Counted from the stretch's first letter, positions 22,946 to 35,880 are shown. The stretch is 64,000 bases of DNA from Fragilaria crotonensis (GCA_022925895.1 JAKSYS010000017.1:124001-188000); one strand, 5' to 3'. Numbers and translations are program-made. The notes: generated by a model not told the origin, from the letters alone.

Positions 22946-23819
22946 TCAGGGTGATGGCTCATTAGCGTACACCTCTCTGAAGATTTTGCTGACGGCCTCC
23001 TGTTCCTCTTTGCTCATCTCTTCCACACTGACGTGGGCCAGTGTGCATGCCATAGAACATTTTCCGATTGCTTGGAATCGGACGCAAAGGGGGGCCGGTG
23101 AGGCGGCAGGGTTGCGTTTGAGGATGCGGTCATCCTTGAACCGAGGCCAGGGGTGCTGGCCCGGCATCCGGTTAGGGAAGTAGTTGAGGTAGTCCACCCC
23201 GACAGTGGGGGGCTTCCATGCAGGGTTGACGCTGGGGTTGGTGTGGGTGGCAGTGGTAGTCTTCCCGGGGGATCCCACAGTTCTGCTAGTGGGTTTGCTG
23301 GGGTCAGGGGGTTCATGGGCTGTTGGAGGATTGGGTGTCTTGGCGGCGGATGCCCCCGCGGTCTTCCGCTTCTTCTTACTCTGTTTATCAGGGCTGGTGC
23401 TATTGCGTTTTAGGTTTTCCACCTTTGCACTTCCACCTCGGGCGTCCTTCTTGTTCAGTAAGACTTTGGGTAGAATAACCTGTAGATCCATCCCTTCCTC
23501 CACTGCCTCCATCAGTTTAGTTGCCTTTTCCATCAGGTAGTTTGGTGTACCTTCAGTTGCAAGGTTTCCCCACTTTGTCATCCTGTCTAGTAGCATTTGT
23601 ATTGGCTTGTCCATACAGTAACAGAATTTTGCTCCAAAGTTGGTCTCGGTATCAAATCGCTCGTGGAGCTGATTGGTTATGTTGTCCCACCTGGTGGGTT
23701 CTAGGACATAATTAAGACCTTTTGCAATTATGGAGTCCTTGCACGTCACCATTTCAAGCATGTCCCTCATAGTACGAAGTTGGATGTGAAGGTCATAGGG
23801 GTTTTCTGGTGCAAAGTAG
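22946..23819 (-). CDS. C-terminal part of the DIRS-like gag frame
   Basis: A Lys/Pro/Ser-rich frame with one CCCH-like finger near its end (C-x8-C-x3-C-x3-H, from CVRFQAIGKC to LAH). Such fingers suggest nucleic-acid binding. It ends just before the polymerase frame begins. Confidence 0.6.
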
Positions 23820-23824
23820 CCCTG

Positions 23825-24230
23825 ACTTGAGAGTCGCTGCCGGAGGCTGTACTCTAAACGTAGCTACTGGTATTCGGTACCGTACCGTAGGACGATGAAT
23901 TCGTGAGAGTTTCTCTACACTAACAGTAAGTGCTTGGGAGAGCCTTTCACAAATAGTAGGTCCTAAGATTATAAACTAAAATGTAGCAAATAAAGTGAGC
24001 TTTGAAATGGCTCAAGAGATATGTCAGGTAGATCATATCAAATTGAATTCACCTCATTGGATGAGGTGAGATGAGCACCATTTCATATCTTGTCGGTCTT
24101 GACAAGTAGCTAATTATACCGTCCACATTTAGAATCGTGCTTTGTTCTGTTTCACATGTATGACCTTACAGTACGATGGCGTACGCTGCGGAGCAGCACA
24201 GTACGGTCGTTACAGTCGTCAGTTTTAACT
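23825..24230 (-). repeat. 3' LTR of the copia element
   Basis: 406 bp, identical by eye to 30,723-31,128. On the plus strand it begins ACTTGAGAGTCG and ends CAGTTTTAACT. Confidence 0.92.
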
Positions 24231-27200
24231 CTCCCTTTCATTCATGGAAGCAGACAATGATTAATATGCAATAGATACGAGTTGAACAACGGATGCAGTC
24301 CAAACAAGAGCACAGAGTTAAAGGGGGTAAGTTACCATCCTTGAACGAGTCGGCGAACTCGTTCGAAGCTTTCGCGATTCAGGCCTTTGGTGAGCATGTC
24401 AGCCCACTGTTCCTGAGTATCGACTTTGATGATTGCAATGGTGCCGTCGCGAACGTGTGCCCAAAAGAAATGCCATTTGACTTGAAAGTACTTCGTTCGA
24501 TTGGTAATTCGTTGGTTGGTTGCCAAAAAGAAGTGCACCATTGTTGTCCTCAAACACACGGCACTTGACAGTAGACGTGAGAGTATCAGGAAGTTGCAAG
24601 CCATTAATGAGTTCGATGAGCATGGTCCGCAATGGAAGGAGCGTTCGCATGGCGGAGCTGAGCGCGGAGTACTCAGCTTCGAGCGTCGACAGAGATATTT
24701 CAGACTGGAGATGCGATTTCCAAAGGATCGGGCACCCTCCGAGAGTGATGATATAACCTGTCCTCGACTTTGCGGAGCTTGGCGAGGAGTCGGGGTCGCG
24801 ACGATGCAATCCTGCGAAGTCTGCGTCCACATAGCAGTCCAAAGTGAGATCGCCGGTTGGCTTGACGATCATGCCCTTGTCGTACGTCCTTTGGAGATAA
24901 CGAACGATCGTCTTAATTGCGGAGGCGTGACTCTTCTTCGGGTTGTGAGAGAATCGAGCAACCTGACTGACTGCGAACGCGATATCGGGGCGAGTGTTCG
25001 TCGAAAGGTAAAGGAGCATCCCAACCACAGAGCGATAGCTCCAAGACTCCTGCATCGGAGGACCATCGGGGTCGATTCCCAAAGCGGCTTGTCCAGCGGG
25101 AGTCCAATTGCTGTTACTCATCTTCATCCCTGTCGCCTCTTGAATCTTCTGAATTAGGCCTTTCTGTGTTAGCGTCAGGGTGCCGTTCTTGGGATCCTTC
25201 ACGAAGTTGATGCCCAAGAAATCAGTGAAGGTTCCTTCCTTCGTGAAACTGAAACCTTTGGCGTCGAGATTCGCAAATAATTCGTCGAGATCGCGTTGAT
25301 TTGAAAAAGCGATGCCCAAATCGTCAACGTAGATAACCACCATGATAGTGTCCTTGTAAAGAAGGCAAGGGTCATTTGCACAGCTCTTGAACCCTTCATC
25401 GCGTAGTGCATCGGACAGATGTTCATACCAGAGTCGCGGTGCGACACTCAAACCGTAGAGACTTTTCAAGAGTTGCAGACACGTAGATGACCCACGTTCG
25501 GAACGAAAGCCTCGAGGCAAGTGAATCCATACTGGATCGCTGAGTGGGGCCTGTACGAATGCACTGCTGAAATCGATAGTGCAAGTTTGCCAAGCAAGTG
25601 TGAGTGACAGTACCAGAAACAACCGTACCGTACTCCAAGCCACGACTGGGGCAAACGTTTCTTGCTCAGTTTCCTGCAAGTCACCTCGTACGCAGTACCG
25701 TGCCTTGTACTTGCTTATGGCACCGTCAGGCGTGCGTTTACGCCGAAAGACCCAAGTACCTGGCAGGATTCGTGACTTCGCATCGGCAGTTGGTACTTCT
25801 TTCCAAGTCCCATTTTCTCCAACGACTTGATTTCGGCTCTGCAGCCCTCAACCAATTTTGGATGTTCTCGACGTCCGACATGGCTTCTTCGAAGGTCAAA
25901 GTGTCGGGGTCGCTCACGCTTGCCTTGTTCGCTTGTGACATGGCGCTGCTGTCTTCAATGGCTTCGGTGAGGAGCCAATCGAAGATGATGTCATCCATTG
26001 TAAACAAGTAACCTCTCCCTTGTTGGCCGTCGTATCCGAGACGATCGGGAGCCTTGCGAGTGCGAGTTGAACGACGAGGTGAGTGCCTTTGCTGTTCGTT
26101 GGGTGCCTGCCTTGTGACGGCTTCGATCTCATCGTGCGTTTCGATTGAAGCAGCTGGGGATGGAATGTCATGAGATGCAGGACGAAGTGGAGACTGGAAC
26201 AGTTGCGTCGGTGTCGGAGGCTGAGGATCCTGAATTAAGTGAGGCGGAGGCGCCATCGTTGGAGTTGATGGAGGGGGACTCTCCCTTGGAGTTAACAATG
26301 GTGTCGAGGGAACTGGAGGTTGCGTCGTCGTCTCGTTGACTGGAAGCTGTCGTTGCGTTGCGTCAACAGGAGTTCTTGTCGGAGGAGGTTCGACGGGTAG
26401 CGCTGACGGTGGAGTTGCTGCGTCGATGGCAGTCGCGATGCGTTGCTGTTGTGAGAGTACATCTTGCTCTCTCTCGAAATTTTCAGTCTCAACAATCAAC
26501 CGCTCTTGGTCCTCGTCATCCAGAATGTACTGGTAGGTCGAGTCGCGGAACATACGTTTCCAGCTGTCTGCGTTGAAGTTCGGAAGGTCGTCGGCGGAGG
26601 CCGGAACAGTGGCAAACCAATCGTCGAAGACGACGTGGAATTGTGGCGTTATGTAACCCGTTTGAGGGTTGAGGACAATTGGGACTGTGATGGCGTGCTT
26701 CGGTGAGAAGCCCATGTTGATCGTTCGAGTTGATCGCGGAGTCCAACGAGGCAACTTTTTGCCATCGGATATCATCTTGTCCAAGACGTAGACAGGGCAA
26801 CCCCAAACGTGGAGATTGTTCAGCTTTCGCTGCTCCCATCGTGTTTTGGTGAACAGGTCGGCAGGACATAAGCCAGTTCTTGGATCAGGAACATGGTTGA
26901 CCAAAAAAGACTGCGTGATTGACTGCCAAGGGCCAAAGTGTTGCGTCCGCGATCGATGGCCAATGAATCGCTGCGTGAAGCATCATCGTGCGAGCGATCG
27001 CCATGATTGTTCGGATGTTTCGCTCAGCGATGCCATTGTGGTGGTGTGCACCAACGCCAGCGAACCTCATGATTTGTGCGAATGTCGAAAGGTTGCGAGT
27101 GAATTCGGCGGATGTGAAAATCTTGGAGTTGTCGGCCAAATACTCTTGCGGCACAACTCCATACTGGCGGCAGGTAAGTTCGAACTTTTCCTTTGCTTTC

Positions 27201-30200
27201 AACGTCTCGTGTGTGTTGAGGTTGACTTGGAGTTCGACATGGACGAAACCGGAGGCGTGGTCCACGAAGATGCAACCTCCCGTATACATCTCGTCGGCTT
27301 TGGTTTTTTCCAGCGGAGGTAAGAAGTCGTCCTCGCGTGCTGCAGATGAAGTGATCGACAGAGATTCGATGCCCGGGGATAACGTTGTCGGCCTTGAGGA
27401 TGTTCGTTCGGTCGCGAATGATGGTTGACGGCGTTGAACCAGGGATAGGACGTCGATGCTGCTTGCCGTACTGGCAAGCTGCACACTTTGGAAGGTTCGT
27501 CAGCTTGCAGGCTGCGGAATGAAGTCGGCGACTTGCTTCCGTTTGACTCAAGACTCCAGTTCTCAACAAGAACTGGATCTTCTTGAATCCAATGTGTCCG
27601 AGGCGATAATGCCATCGCAGAAGTTCCTTTTCGGCTTCGCTGAGGTTGTGATTCGTCTCATGGACCTCAGTGATCGTTGCGACGAGTGCGTCGGCCGCTT
27701 TGAAAGGATCCTGACCGTTGAAGGCGTCGGACGTTGGCAAGTTGTTCTGCGGGTTCACGAGTACCATAACTGCTCCTCGACTTGAGTCTCCAGGAACGCC
27801 GCTCAAGGTAAGTCGATTCGATTCGACTTTGATCGTCTCGCCTTGTAAGTCTGCAAGAGACTTGTGGTTGAGAGGAGTCGAACCTTAATGCCGGGTACGT
27901 AGAAAGCGGGAACCTTGATCATTCGCAGGTTGCCGTTCGTGTCGTGAACCGCCCAAGTGACTTCGCCTTGACCCTTGATTTGAAGTCCGCGGGCTATTCC
28001 CTTGAGTTGGGTGATAGTGCCGGGGCTTCGCATCGTGCCCTGAAAGTCTTCAGGGTCGGGCGAAATGGAGATGCTCGCGCCAGAATCCCAAATGATGGGA
28101 GCACTGTTCGTCGCACTTCCAGAGCGTTTCGCATGCGTGCTGGCGCTTGCAATGCCATTCGAAGCGTGGCGGTGCAAGCGAGATTGACGTGGAGATGATC
28201 TTGTGAGCAGCGTTGCGTTGCTGTGTTGTCCATGGTGCAGGGACGAATGCATCAGGGCGCCGTCGGCAGGAACGGGATGGTATTTCGGTCGACGTGCTGG
28301 CTTTTTGCGTTGAGTTTGCGAGCGACGACTCGAAGTTCCGAACTCTCCCTTGTTGAGCGCATTCGTTGCGTACGGAGAGCGACGCGTGCGAAGGCGTTGC
28401 GTCTGACGTTGGAGCAACAACGTTCGCGTCTTCAATTCGTCAAGGTCGCGAAGACTTGTCTGCCTTTCGAGGGTCGGTGCGTTGAATGCGTTCTGATGAC
28501 GTCGTTTGCGAAGACGATAGGGAAGAGGAGCCACAGCCTTGCGATGTTGAACTTCGCGTTGAGGCTTGAGTGAAGTCTTCAAGAGCTTAGCGAAGCGTCG
28601 GCGTTGCTTGCGAGTGAACGAAGTGCTTGTGGTTGCGTTCGTTTCTTGTTGGCAGGCTTCTGGCTTCCAAAAGGAGGTGGCCAGGAGTGCGAGCCAAAGG
28701 GCAGGAGCAAGGAACAGCGTTGGTTGCTCGAGGAGCACTTGACGAAGCGTGTCAACAATCGACGTCAGCAACAATGTCCATGGAATCGAACGTAGAGCAT
28801 GGACTGCCAAGTTTGAACACTTCGGGATGACAAGACAAAACGCCACAGAGTAGACGAGTAGAACCATAGCCTTCGAAAATAAAAACGTATAGATTGATTC
28901 GAGCGCCGTAGACTGTAGTTTCTTGGCTGGGTTGTCGAAATCAATCATCCACACAGACGGGTCGGCAACAGAGAATGCGGAAAGGTTGGCTTGAGCTGCC
29001 TGCGCAGGGGCTGTCGTGTTGTTACGGCGTTGTCCTGTGTGGGTTGCGGTCGTGTGCGTAGTTGTCCAACGACGACATTTCTCACACCAATTGAACGCCT
29101 TGTCCTTCACCTTTTTGGACGTCGCAGTTCCAGGAGGTGGGGGTACCGTGCGCCAAGACTGAGTTTTGTGAGCTCCAATTGCGTTGGTTGGAGTTCCGTT
29201 TCCAGGGACATTCTTGCGACCATTTTTATTCCTTTCCGGACACTTGTTGGACCAATGACCCGGTTTGCCACAGTTGTGACAATTGCCCTTCTTCGGCGTG
29301 TCCTGGCGAGGCGTCTGAGATTGGATCAGATTTAGGATTTCAGCTCGCGTGATCGCAGAACCTTCTGGCAGAGCGACATTTCCAAACGTCGCTGACGGAA
29401 CACGAGTGTCAGTGGCATGACTGGCTGGTGGCCATTCCTTCCTGTCGTACTGGAGGCGATATGCGTCTTCAGCTTGTCGACAAATATCTTGGTAAGTCAA
29501 CTTTTCGGTCACCATGTGTGTTTGCGCCGCTGACTTCTCCTTGTACCCGATATCGAGCAAAGCCTGATCAAGCTTTTGCTTCGTCGCACGCAGCTGAAAG
29601 CGAAAGTCTTCATTGCCTGATCCGCCGGCGAGGAGGAATGTCTTCAACATCGTAAGTGTCAAGTTGTGGTCGTATTGACCAGCCGTTGTCAACTCACGAG
29701 CGTCCTTGCGGAAGTCAGATGCAAGCAGTTCGAGATTCTCTCCGGCATACTGCGATGGATGGCGGGCCTTGATCGCAGCCTTCAGGTCTTCAAAACGTTC
29801 GATGGATGTGGATTGGATGGTTTTGATAAGCTGCAACCATACGATGTGGAATGAATCGGAGTCCTCTGTCTTTTCTTGGATTTTGCTCATGAGAGCAGGA
29901 GAGAGCGACGAGAGCACAAACTTGACGGCGGCGCGATCATTGCTCTTGTCGTACTTGTCGTACAACATGAGTTGCTCAGCGCTGAGGGTCTTGGCGGTTT
30001 GGATCGTGTAACGAGAATGGCTTTTTGACGACGTTCGTCATCAGCAGTTCATTTTCGGGGTCGGGAAGGTACGCGATGCTGTCCATTCCGCAATCAGTGA
30101 GATGATCCCAAACGGCGTTTTGGAAATCAATGAGGCTGCTGGTCGGGGAAAAGGGTGTTGGTAAGCCAGTGCGGCGGTAGTTGTAACCTTTCTGCGAAGC

Positions 30201-30722
30201 ACCAGCGTGGACGGGTCGGAGTTGATTCGGGGAAGTGAGCTCGTCGCTGGCACTTGGATCAAGGCCGATCCAGCCAGCGAGCGGTTTCCCCTCCGGTCCA
30301 GGCGGACCAGTCATCTTTAGAGAGTGAGATGACGTTACCCATAATGGGCTTTACAGGTCTGTCGGAGGTGACGGGGTCACTGACAGGTGTCGGAGACGTG
30401 GTGGTGACGGGATCACCAGTAGGAGTCGGAGACGCCATCTTAGACTAACGCGGTGCGTGTCTTGGGGTGCTGGGAGCAATGAACACGGAGTGTTGACGTT
30501 GGAGAACGTGCGTCGCTAGGTCGACGGTAGTAGAGTAGTCGGAGACTTAGATCGACAGTCGAACGGAGTTGACTGGGCTGCAGCGGAGAGCGACGAGTAC
30601 TGTCGAGTACTTCGTTAGATCGGAGATCGGTGGGGAGCTTTGGTAAAGCTCTGGTAGTCCTTGGGAAGGAGTTGGCTTGAAGAAGCGTTAGGGTGTTAGC
30701 CTATAACTTGGGCAAAATAACC

Positions 30723-31128
30723 ACTTGAGAGTCGCTGCCGGAGGCTGTACTCTAAACGTAGCTACTGGTATTCGGTACCGTACCGTAGGACGATGAATTC
30801 GTGAGAGTTTCTCTACACTAACAGTAAGTGCTTGGGAGAGCCTTTCACAAATAGTAGGTCCTAAGATTATAAACTAAAATGTAGCAAATAAAGTGAGCTT
30901 TGAAATGGCTCAAGAGATATGTCAGGTAGATCATATCAAATTGAATTCACCTCATTGGATGAGGTGAGATGAGCACCATTTCATATCTTGTCGGTCTTGA
31001 CAAGTAGCTAATTATACCGTCCACATTTAGAATCGTGCTTTGTTCTGTTTCACATGTATGACCTTACAGTACGATGGCGTACGCTGCGGAGCAGCACAGT
31101 ACGGTCGTTACAGTCGTCAGTTTTAACT
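30723..31128 (-). repeat. 5' LTR of the copia element
   Basis: 406 bp, the partner of 23,825-24,230. CCCTG follows it directly and completes the target duplication. Confidence 0.92.
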
Positions 31129-31133
31129 CCCTG

Positions 31134-32450
31134 CTTGGCATAATACGATATGGTCGTCTCGTCGACGTCCAAGCCAAAGTAGTCCCGCATGGTGGCCGCG
31201 TCTCCGTCAAATGCTTTTCCACTTACGTCCAGGGCCTTTGGGAAGAACATGAACACCGTGAATCCGCCTGGGTTTGACTTGTTGGCATCGAGGGATAGGA
31301 ATCCGTTGGATAGGAATCTGTGGCATCCCCCTTCGGAAAATGTTCCGTTCCATGGTCGAGTGGCTGCTTTCAGCAGAGCCACCGCTTTCTGGGGGGTTTT
31401 GGACCTGGATAGAGCCTTCATGAACTCTGTCATAACGGGTTCGTGGGTCATATCTGTTACACACAGGGTGGTGAACAGTTGTCTCTGGGCGGGGCCCATT
31501 GTTCGGAACAGTGAGCTCTCAGACTCCTTGCTGGTTCTATCCGCTTCTTGGCTGTCGTGCATGCGGTTCAGCGCGTTGACCACGGACGCCAACGCCAAGT
31601 TGTTGACACTTAATTCACCTCTCCCTTCTTCTCCGCGATCGGTTCTGGTTGTTACCGGTGGAGTTTCCCCCCACTCCCCAACCTTGTGCTTGATCTTCCT
31701 GATGATGACGTTTAGCTTGGGATCGTCTGGCACGTCATCGAGGGCGATGGGGGACAGTTTGCGATTTTCGGACGCCCACAGCATGGCCAGGAGGGTCTCG
31801 ACGCCTTGGGCTTCCTCCCGTTTGAGGTTGGCCACGTTCTCGTCGTCATCGTCATCGGCTTCTAGCCAAGTGATCACTTCGAAGGCGAGGTCTTTTGAGT
31901 TGACGGACTTTGCCCCTTCTGCAATGAGGAAAATTTCGGGGGTTACCATGAGGTGATTGGGCTTGGAGAACAGGATTTGGTTGTTTCCTGCGGGCAGGTC
32001 CTTGAATTCCTCCGCGGATTCCGCTCCAAGCATACTGTCCAAACTTGGGCAGAGTGTGGTTTCCGCCTTCCTCCCGGTCCCGACGGTAATCCGGGTCACC
32101 GTCTCGTCACGGGGAAGCATCTTGAATGTGACGCTGTCACTGAGGTTCCCTTGCGCGAAGATTAGGTTGAATCCGTCGGCTGTTCTGGCTCCAAACCCAT
32201 GGTGTAGAAGGAGCATTTTCCCAGGGCGCCCTGGGACTAAGATCATGTTGGCGTTGGAGCTTCCTATGATAGTGTCGGTAAGCATACCAGTGTTGCCGAG
32301 GTGCTCCTCTGTCTTCCCTGCCATCCCTGCCATGTTTTCCGCAAAGAGCTCCTCGATCGTGCCTCCGTCTTCCCGGTTCCTAGTGTAGAAGTCGAGCCAG
32401 GTGAGGGGCGGATGAGTGGGCGTAGTCGCGGTGGGATTAGTAGCAGCCAT
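31134..32450 (-). CDS. N-terminal part of the DIRS-like gag frame
   Basis: This acidic, soluble frame starts at MAATNPTATTPTHPP and has no enzymatic motif. It lies upstream of the polymerase in the element's own orientation and is parted from the C-terminal piece (22,946-23,819) by the copia element. Assignment as gag rests on position and on the zinc-finger-like motif in the other piece. Confidence 0.6.
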
Positions 32451-32816
32451 TGAATGGTATTTTAAGATTAGTTCTAGAAGGTGAATAGACCGGCACTACC
32501 AACCTTGTTGGGTTAGAAGTGATCGGGATGGATCGCTGATTCCGGTTTGGGTTTGCCCTCCGACTCAGGGCTCGCTTCGTGTAGGATTCTGCGTGCTCGG
32601 TCCTCAACTGCCAACCTCTGTTGGCCATCCATTTCTTTTGGTCGGGATGCTTCGAGTCGGATCCCCGAGGACACGGCTCTTCCTGTTTGGATCGATGCCC
32701 GATTCGTTCTACTGGCACTGTACCGTATCCTTCTCACTCCGTTGCGTTGCAGACGATGTAAGAACCAAACGCACAAGATATGCAACACAAAATAAATCCA
32801 AGTTGTTCTTCGTCAG

Positions 32817-33934
32817 ATGAACCGCCAAGGCGATTGTGAGGCGCGATGCGACGCCGAAATCGAGGCATCAGCTACGGGTTTGATCAGACCGACGGACATT
32901 TTGCTTGGAAGAGGCCCCACATGCTACAACAACCCAGGCAACAGGGTGTTTCGCAAGCTGATCAAGGAACACGTGGTCCACTACAAGACGGAAGTCCGTC
33001 GGAGGGAAAAGGCCGCATTAGTTACGCTATTGGTTTCCAAGATTGACGCGAAGGGCTATCGTTTTCTTCATCGTTCTTCCGCCGGGATCTGGGTTGAAGC
33101 TCCTCCTTGTCTTGCCAGGCAGAAGGTGGGCCATGGGCTTCGAGATGCTCGAATCTCAGTTACTAGAAATGCCGGGAACAATAATGTGCTTCAGAAGAAC
33201 TCCTCGCCCACTTCTGTAAAGCAGAAGGACGAGGAAAAAGTCGCGCCAGCCTTCGTTGGGGAGCCGCAAACCCTGGAGGAAAAGGAACGAAGCGAGGCGG
33301 ACACCACGGAAGTTATCACAACTGATGTGGGCCTAAAATGCGATGCTTCTCAAACCATGATGCCGAAATGTCTCACGAATGTGGTGACCTCCTCATCGGT
33401 ACGTGCTAGTCATCGCCTGCAAGGTGTGGTGATGCTTTCCATGCGAGGGTACATCAGATCATCGCCGCTAACATACCTCTCTTCTCTGACCAGTTATTGG
33501 GCTTGGACTTGGAACTGCAGGAATACTCTGCAATCGAAGACGAATGGGAAGATGGGGTATTTTCCTTCGATGTTCACAAGGTTGAAGAAAGCATCGACAA
33601 TAGGGGGAGTGGTAGCGATGTCAACAGGGATACTGAAGTATGGCCATATGCATGCTCGTTCTCCGCTGATGCTGAGGCGGATCAACTGTTGAAGCGTTGG
33701 GGACGAACATGGGACGACTTGAACAATGCCATAACGCTGTCAGATGTTTCACCAAGTACTGGTACAACACAGAACGCTTATGATCTGGATACTGTGAGCA
33801 TGGCGCTGAAAATGTATGCATCTGTTTATGGTCAGTCTCTTGACAACTGGTTTGATGACGATCCATGTCTGCCATTGGGATGCGCTGTCGAGGATGCACA
33901 TAGTCTTTGTCATTGGTTTCGTAACCTTGCATGA
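32817..33934 (+). CDS. DUF6824-domain protein, two exons (tandem copy 1)
   Basis: Exon 1 is 32,817-33,398 and exon 2 is 33,494-33,934. The 95-bp intron (GTACGTG...CCAG) joins S-S-S to L-L-G-L-D in frame, giving 340 residues. The domain lies at about residues 25-115: DILLGRG, YNNPGNRVFRKLI, a helical Arg/Lys-rich stretch, then GYRFLHRSSAGIWVEAP. This pattern is DUF6824, common in diatoms and of unknown function. The C-terminal exon is acidic (EDEWEDGVFSFD). The 5' flank from 32,763 on is shared with the second copy, so a promoter may lie in the retained 50 bp or in the retroelement end that now sits upstream. Confidence 0.8.
33399..33493 (+). other. Intron of the DUF6824 gene, copy 1
   Basis: 95 bp from GTACGTG to GACCAG. 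The second copy holds the same intron enlarged to 550 bp by a MITE. Confidence 0.85.
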
Positions 33935-35742
33935 GAGGAACTGTTAAATTTCTCAATTTTGACAACAAGCTACAATTTTGACAATAGGCTAGGACGAATT
34001 TGAGACATTGAAAAGATTGGCTTACAAGGGCTTCGCAGTAGCAGAAGTAATCGTATAGTAATCATTATCTTTGATGAGCCATCGTTCGTTGATATGTGCT
34101 GATCATCGATATCGCTGCAATTCTTTCCAGTCACCAATTCGTAATAATCCTCGGCATTGTGTCCTTGTTGGAGTTCCACAGTTTAATGCGTAGTCTGCTA
34201 CAACAACACAATGAAATGCCGTGCATGGTAAAAGGATTCTTCGTGGAGGGCGTGATTTTACAAAGGCCGTCTCGACCCATGGCCTATCGCAAATCCAGAA
34301 ACCAAATGCCACCAACATCAGGTCGTGCACATTGGCTCAGTGGGCCTTGATTGCTGTCAATAGGCATTGAATGAGAAGAAAGTTTTGCACCTTTATGCAT
34401 GCACATGCCCATCAAGAATCATACACAGCAATACAATAGAATGGCGGTGACATATCATCAGGACCACCTTTGCTCAAAACCGACAGCGGGAGAATATCCC
34501 TGCACACCAGTGCCCATCTCGTGTTGGGCATTGGAATCGTTTCGTTTCGAATGGCAAAGCCATAATAACCTGATTCAAGCCACCGGACCAAAATTGCCGC
34601 AATACATGTGAACCAACGACCGCGTTACCGTATATCAGAAACAATTGAGTGGGTATACTGGGCGACCCATGCACAAGCATTATAAACTAAAAATAATGCA
34701 AAAAAATGAAATCGAAGTGCACATTTCAGAGAGTTGAATTCATCCGAGGAATTTTAGCAGACAATTGTCTCCGTCAGAAGTGTGAAGTGAGGAGTCTGGA
34801 GTCTGGAGTCTGGAGTGTATTGAGTATGGATACACATGTACTGAAACTATGTATGAGACCATATATGTCATACCATACGTGGCGTACTTGAAACGGGACA
34901 TGGGACATTGGACACATGTCACGGAACTCTGTAGAACGTATTGGTTTTTACTAATACACACTCTGTAGTTTTCATAGTACAGTAGATGTGAATACAAGAA
35001 ATGAGGACGTCACGTACAGCTTGTACAACATCATACGGAGGACGGAGGACGCTCACAAGTACTTGTACTCCAGTACGTACGTTCAGCGTTCAACAACGAG
35101 AATGAGAACCAACAAGTACCGATACAAGCAGTATACATAGGGGTGAGATGCTTTGGAAATTGTGAGGAGTGTAGAGTTCGATCCTTGGTTCACAGCAACA
35201 GAGTTCGTATTCATGGTACTCGTAGAATAGAATTGGTTTTTGTATGCTACTGTACGGAGAACAGTACTGGTAACCAGAACGCTCGTACTCCGTGCACTAC
35301 TACTACCAGTACCAGGTACCAGCTTATCGGTACAAGTCTACTGACTATACTCCTATACACAATCGACGGTACCATACCAGGTACGAAGCCATAAGCTGGC
35401 GGATGGTGTCAAGCCGTCAGTCACTTGACGGTTGTACCGGCCATCAGCCAGTGTTTTAAAAAGCAATACTCAACATCTGCTAGTCACACGCCTATCACTA
35501 TCATAGCGATATCTGGTACAGTATATCACAACAGCATCACATCAGAACTTGTCCTTTGCAAGTAGAGGGCTGGGTTACAGAGTACTCGGAGCAGTGAAAA
35601 GGGAATAGCATTTCAATACATCTGAATGATTCGATAGGAAGTACCATTGACCACTGGACAGAAGGAAGCCGAGTGATAGCGAGAACTTGATACGACTATT
35701 TGACATTTTCAACTCATTACTAAGAACAACAGAAACAACGAC
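33935..35742. other. Spacer, with a stretch absent from copy 2
   Basis: From about 33,966 to 34,733 the sequence has no counterpart in copy 2, where TTTTGACAATTGAAGTCATCC is uninterrupted apart from the join. No TIR or clean duplication marks the ends, so either an insertion here or a deletion there is possible. From 34,734 on the spacer matches 39,750-40,740 and carries the presumed AMPK-gamma promoter. The 8-bp word GGAGTCTG is present three times near 34,796 but once in copy 2. Confidence 0.6.
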
Positions 35743-35880
35743 AAGATGATGGTGGATCCTGTCAGCGTCATGCACAATGAAAAGGAAGTCGTTCGATCGG
35801 CAGGTCGACAAGCCATTTCGGCTTTCCTAGACGCACACAATTGTTACTCGATCCTGAGAGAGAAGAGCAAAAGGGTGGTA
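35743..35880 (+). pseudogene. Exon-1 stub of AMPK-gamma (tandem copy 1)
   Basis: The sequence parallels 40,764-40,900 of the intact gene, from the ATG in DKMMVDPVSVMHNEKEVV to the segment around SILREKSKR. It then stops matching and becomes GT61-like sequence at 35,881. The upstream spacer is also shared, so the promoter went with it. It marks the end of duplication copy 1 and cannot encode a gamma subunit. Confidence 0.88.

Larger units (their letters stand above)
23825..31128 (-). mobile_element. Ty1/copia retrotransposon nested in the DIRS-like gag
   Basis: Two direct LTRs of 406 bp bound a 6.5-kb interior. A 5-bp target duplication, CCCTG, lies at 23,820-23,824 and 31,129-31,133. Parts in element order are gag with a CCHC knuckle (CHNCGKPGHWSNKC) near 29.2 kb, an aspartic protease motif (WDSGASISIS) near 28.1 kb, integrase about 26.9-27.7 kb, and RT-RNase H about 24.4-25.7 kb with IYVDDLG. 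Integrase before RT marks it as copia. A purine-rich tract (GAATGAAAGGGAG on the minus strand) sits just inside the 3' LTR. The LTRs look identical by eye, so the insertion is young, yet the coding region appears broken roughly five times. Confidence 0.9.
18591..32762 (-). mobile_element. DIRS-like tyrosine-recombinase retroelement, split by a copia insertion
   Basis: Reading leftward, the parts are a gag-like frame, a reverse transcriptase with RNase H, and a tyrosine recombinase in an overlapping frame. That set is diagnostic of the DIRS order. The ends are placed where the duplicated host sequence of 38,060-38,093 resumes, so they are approximate; the inverted terminal repeats expected of the family were not resolved. 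Without the nested copia element it is about 6.9 kb. Apart from that single insertion the three frames look whole. Copy 2 of the host duplication lacks the element, so it came in after the duplication. Confidence 0.75.
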
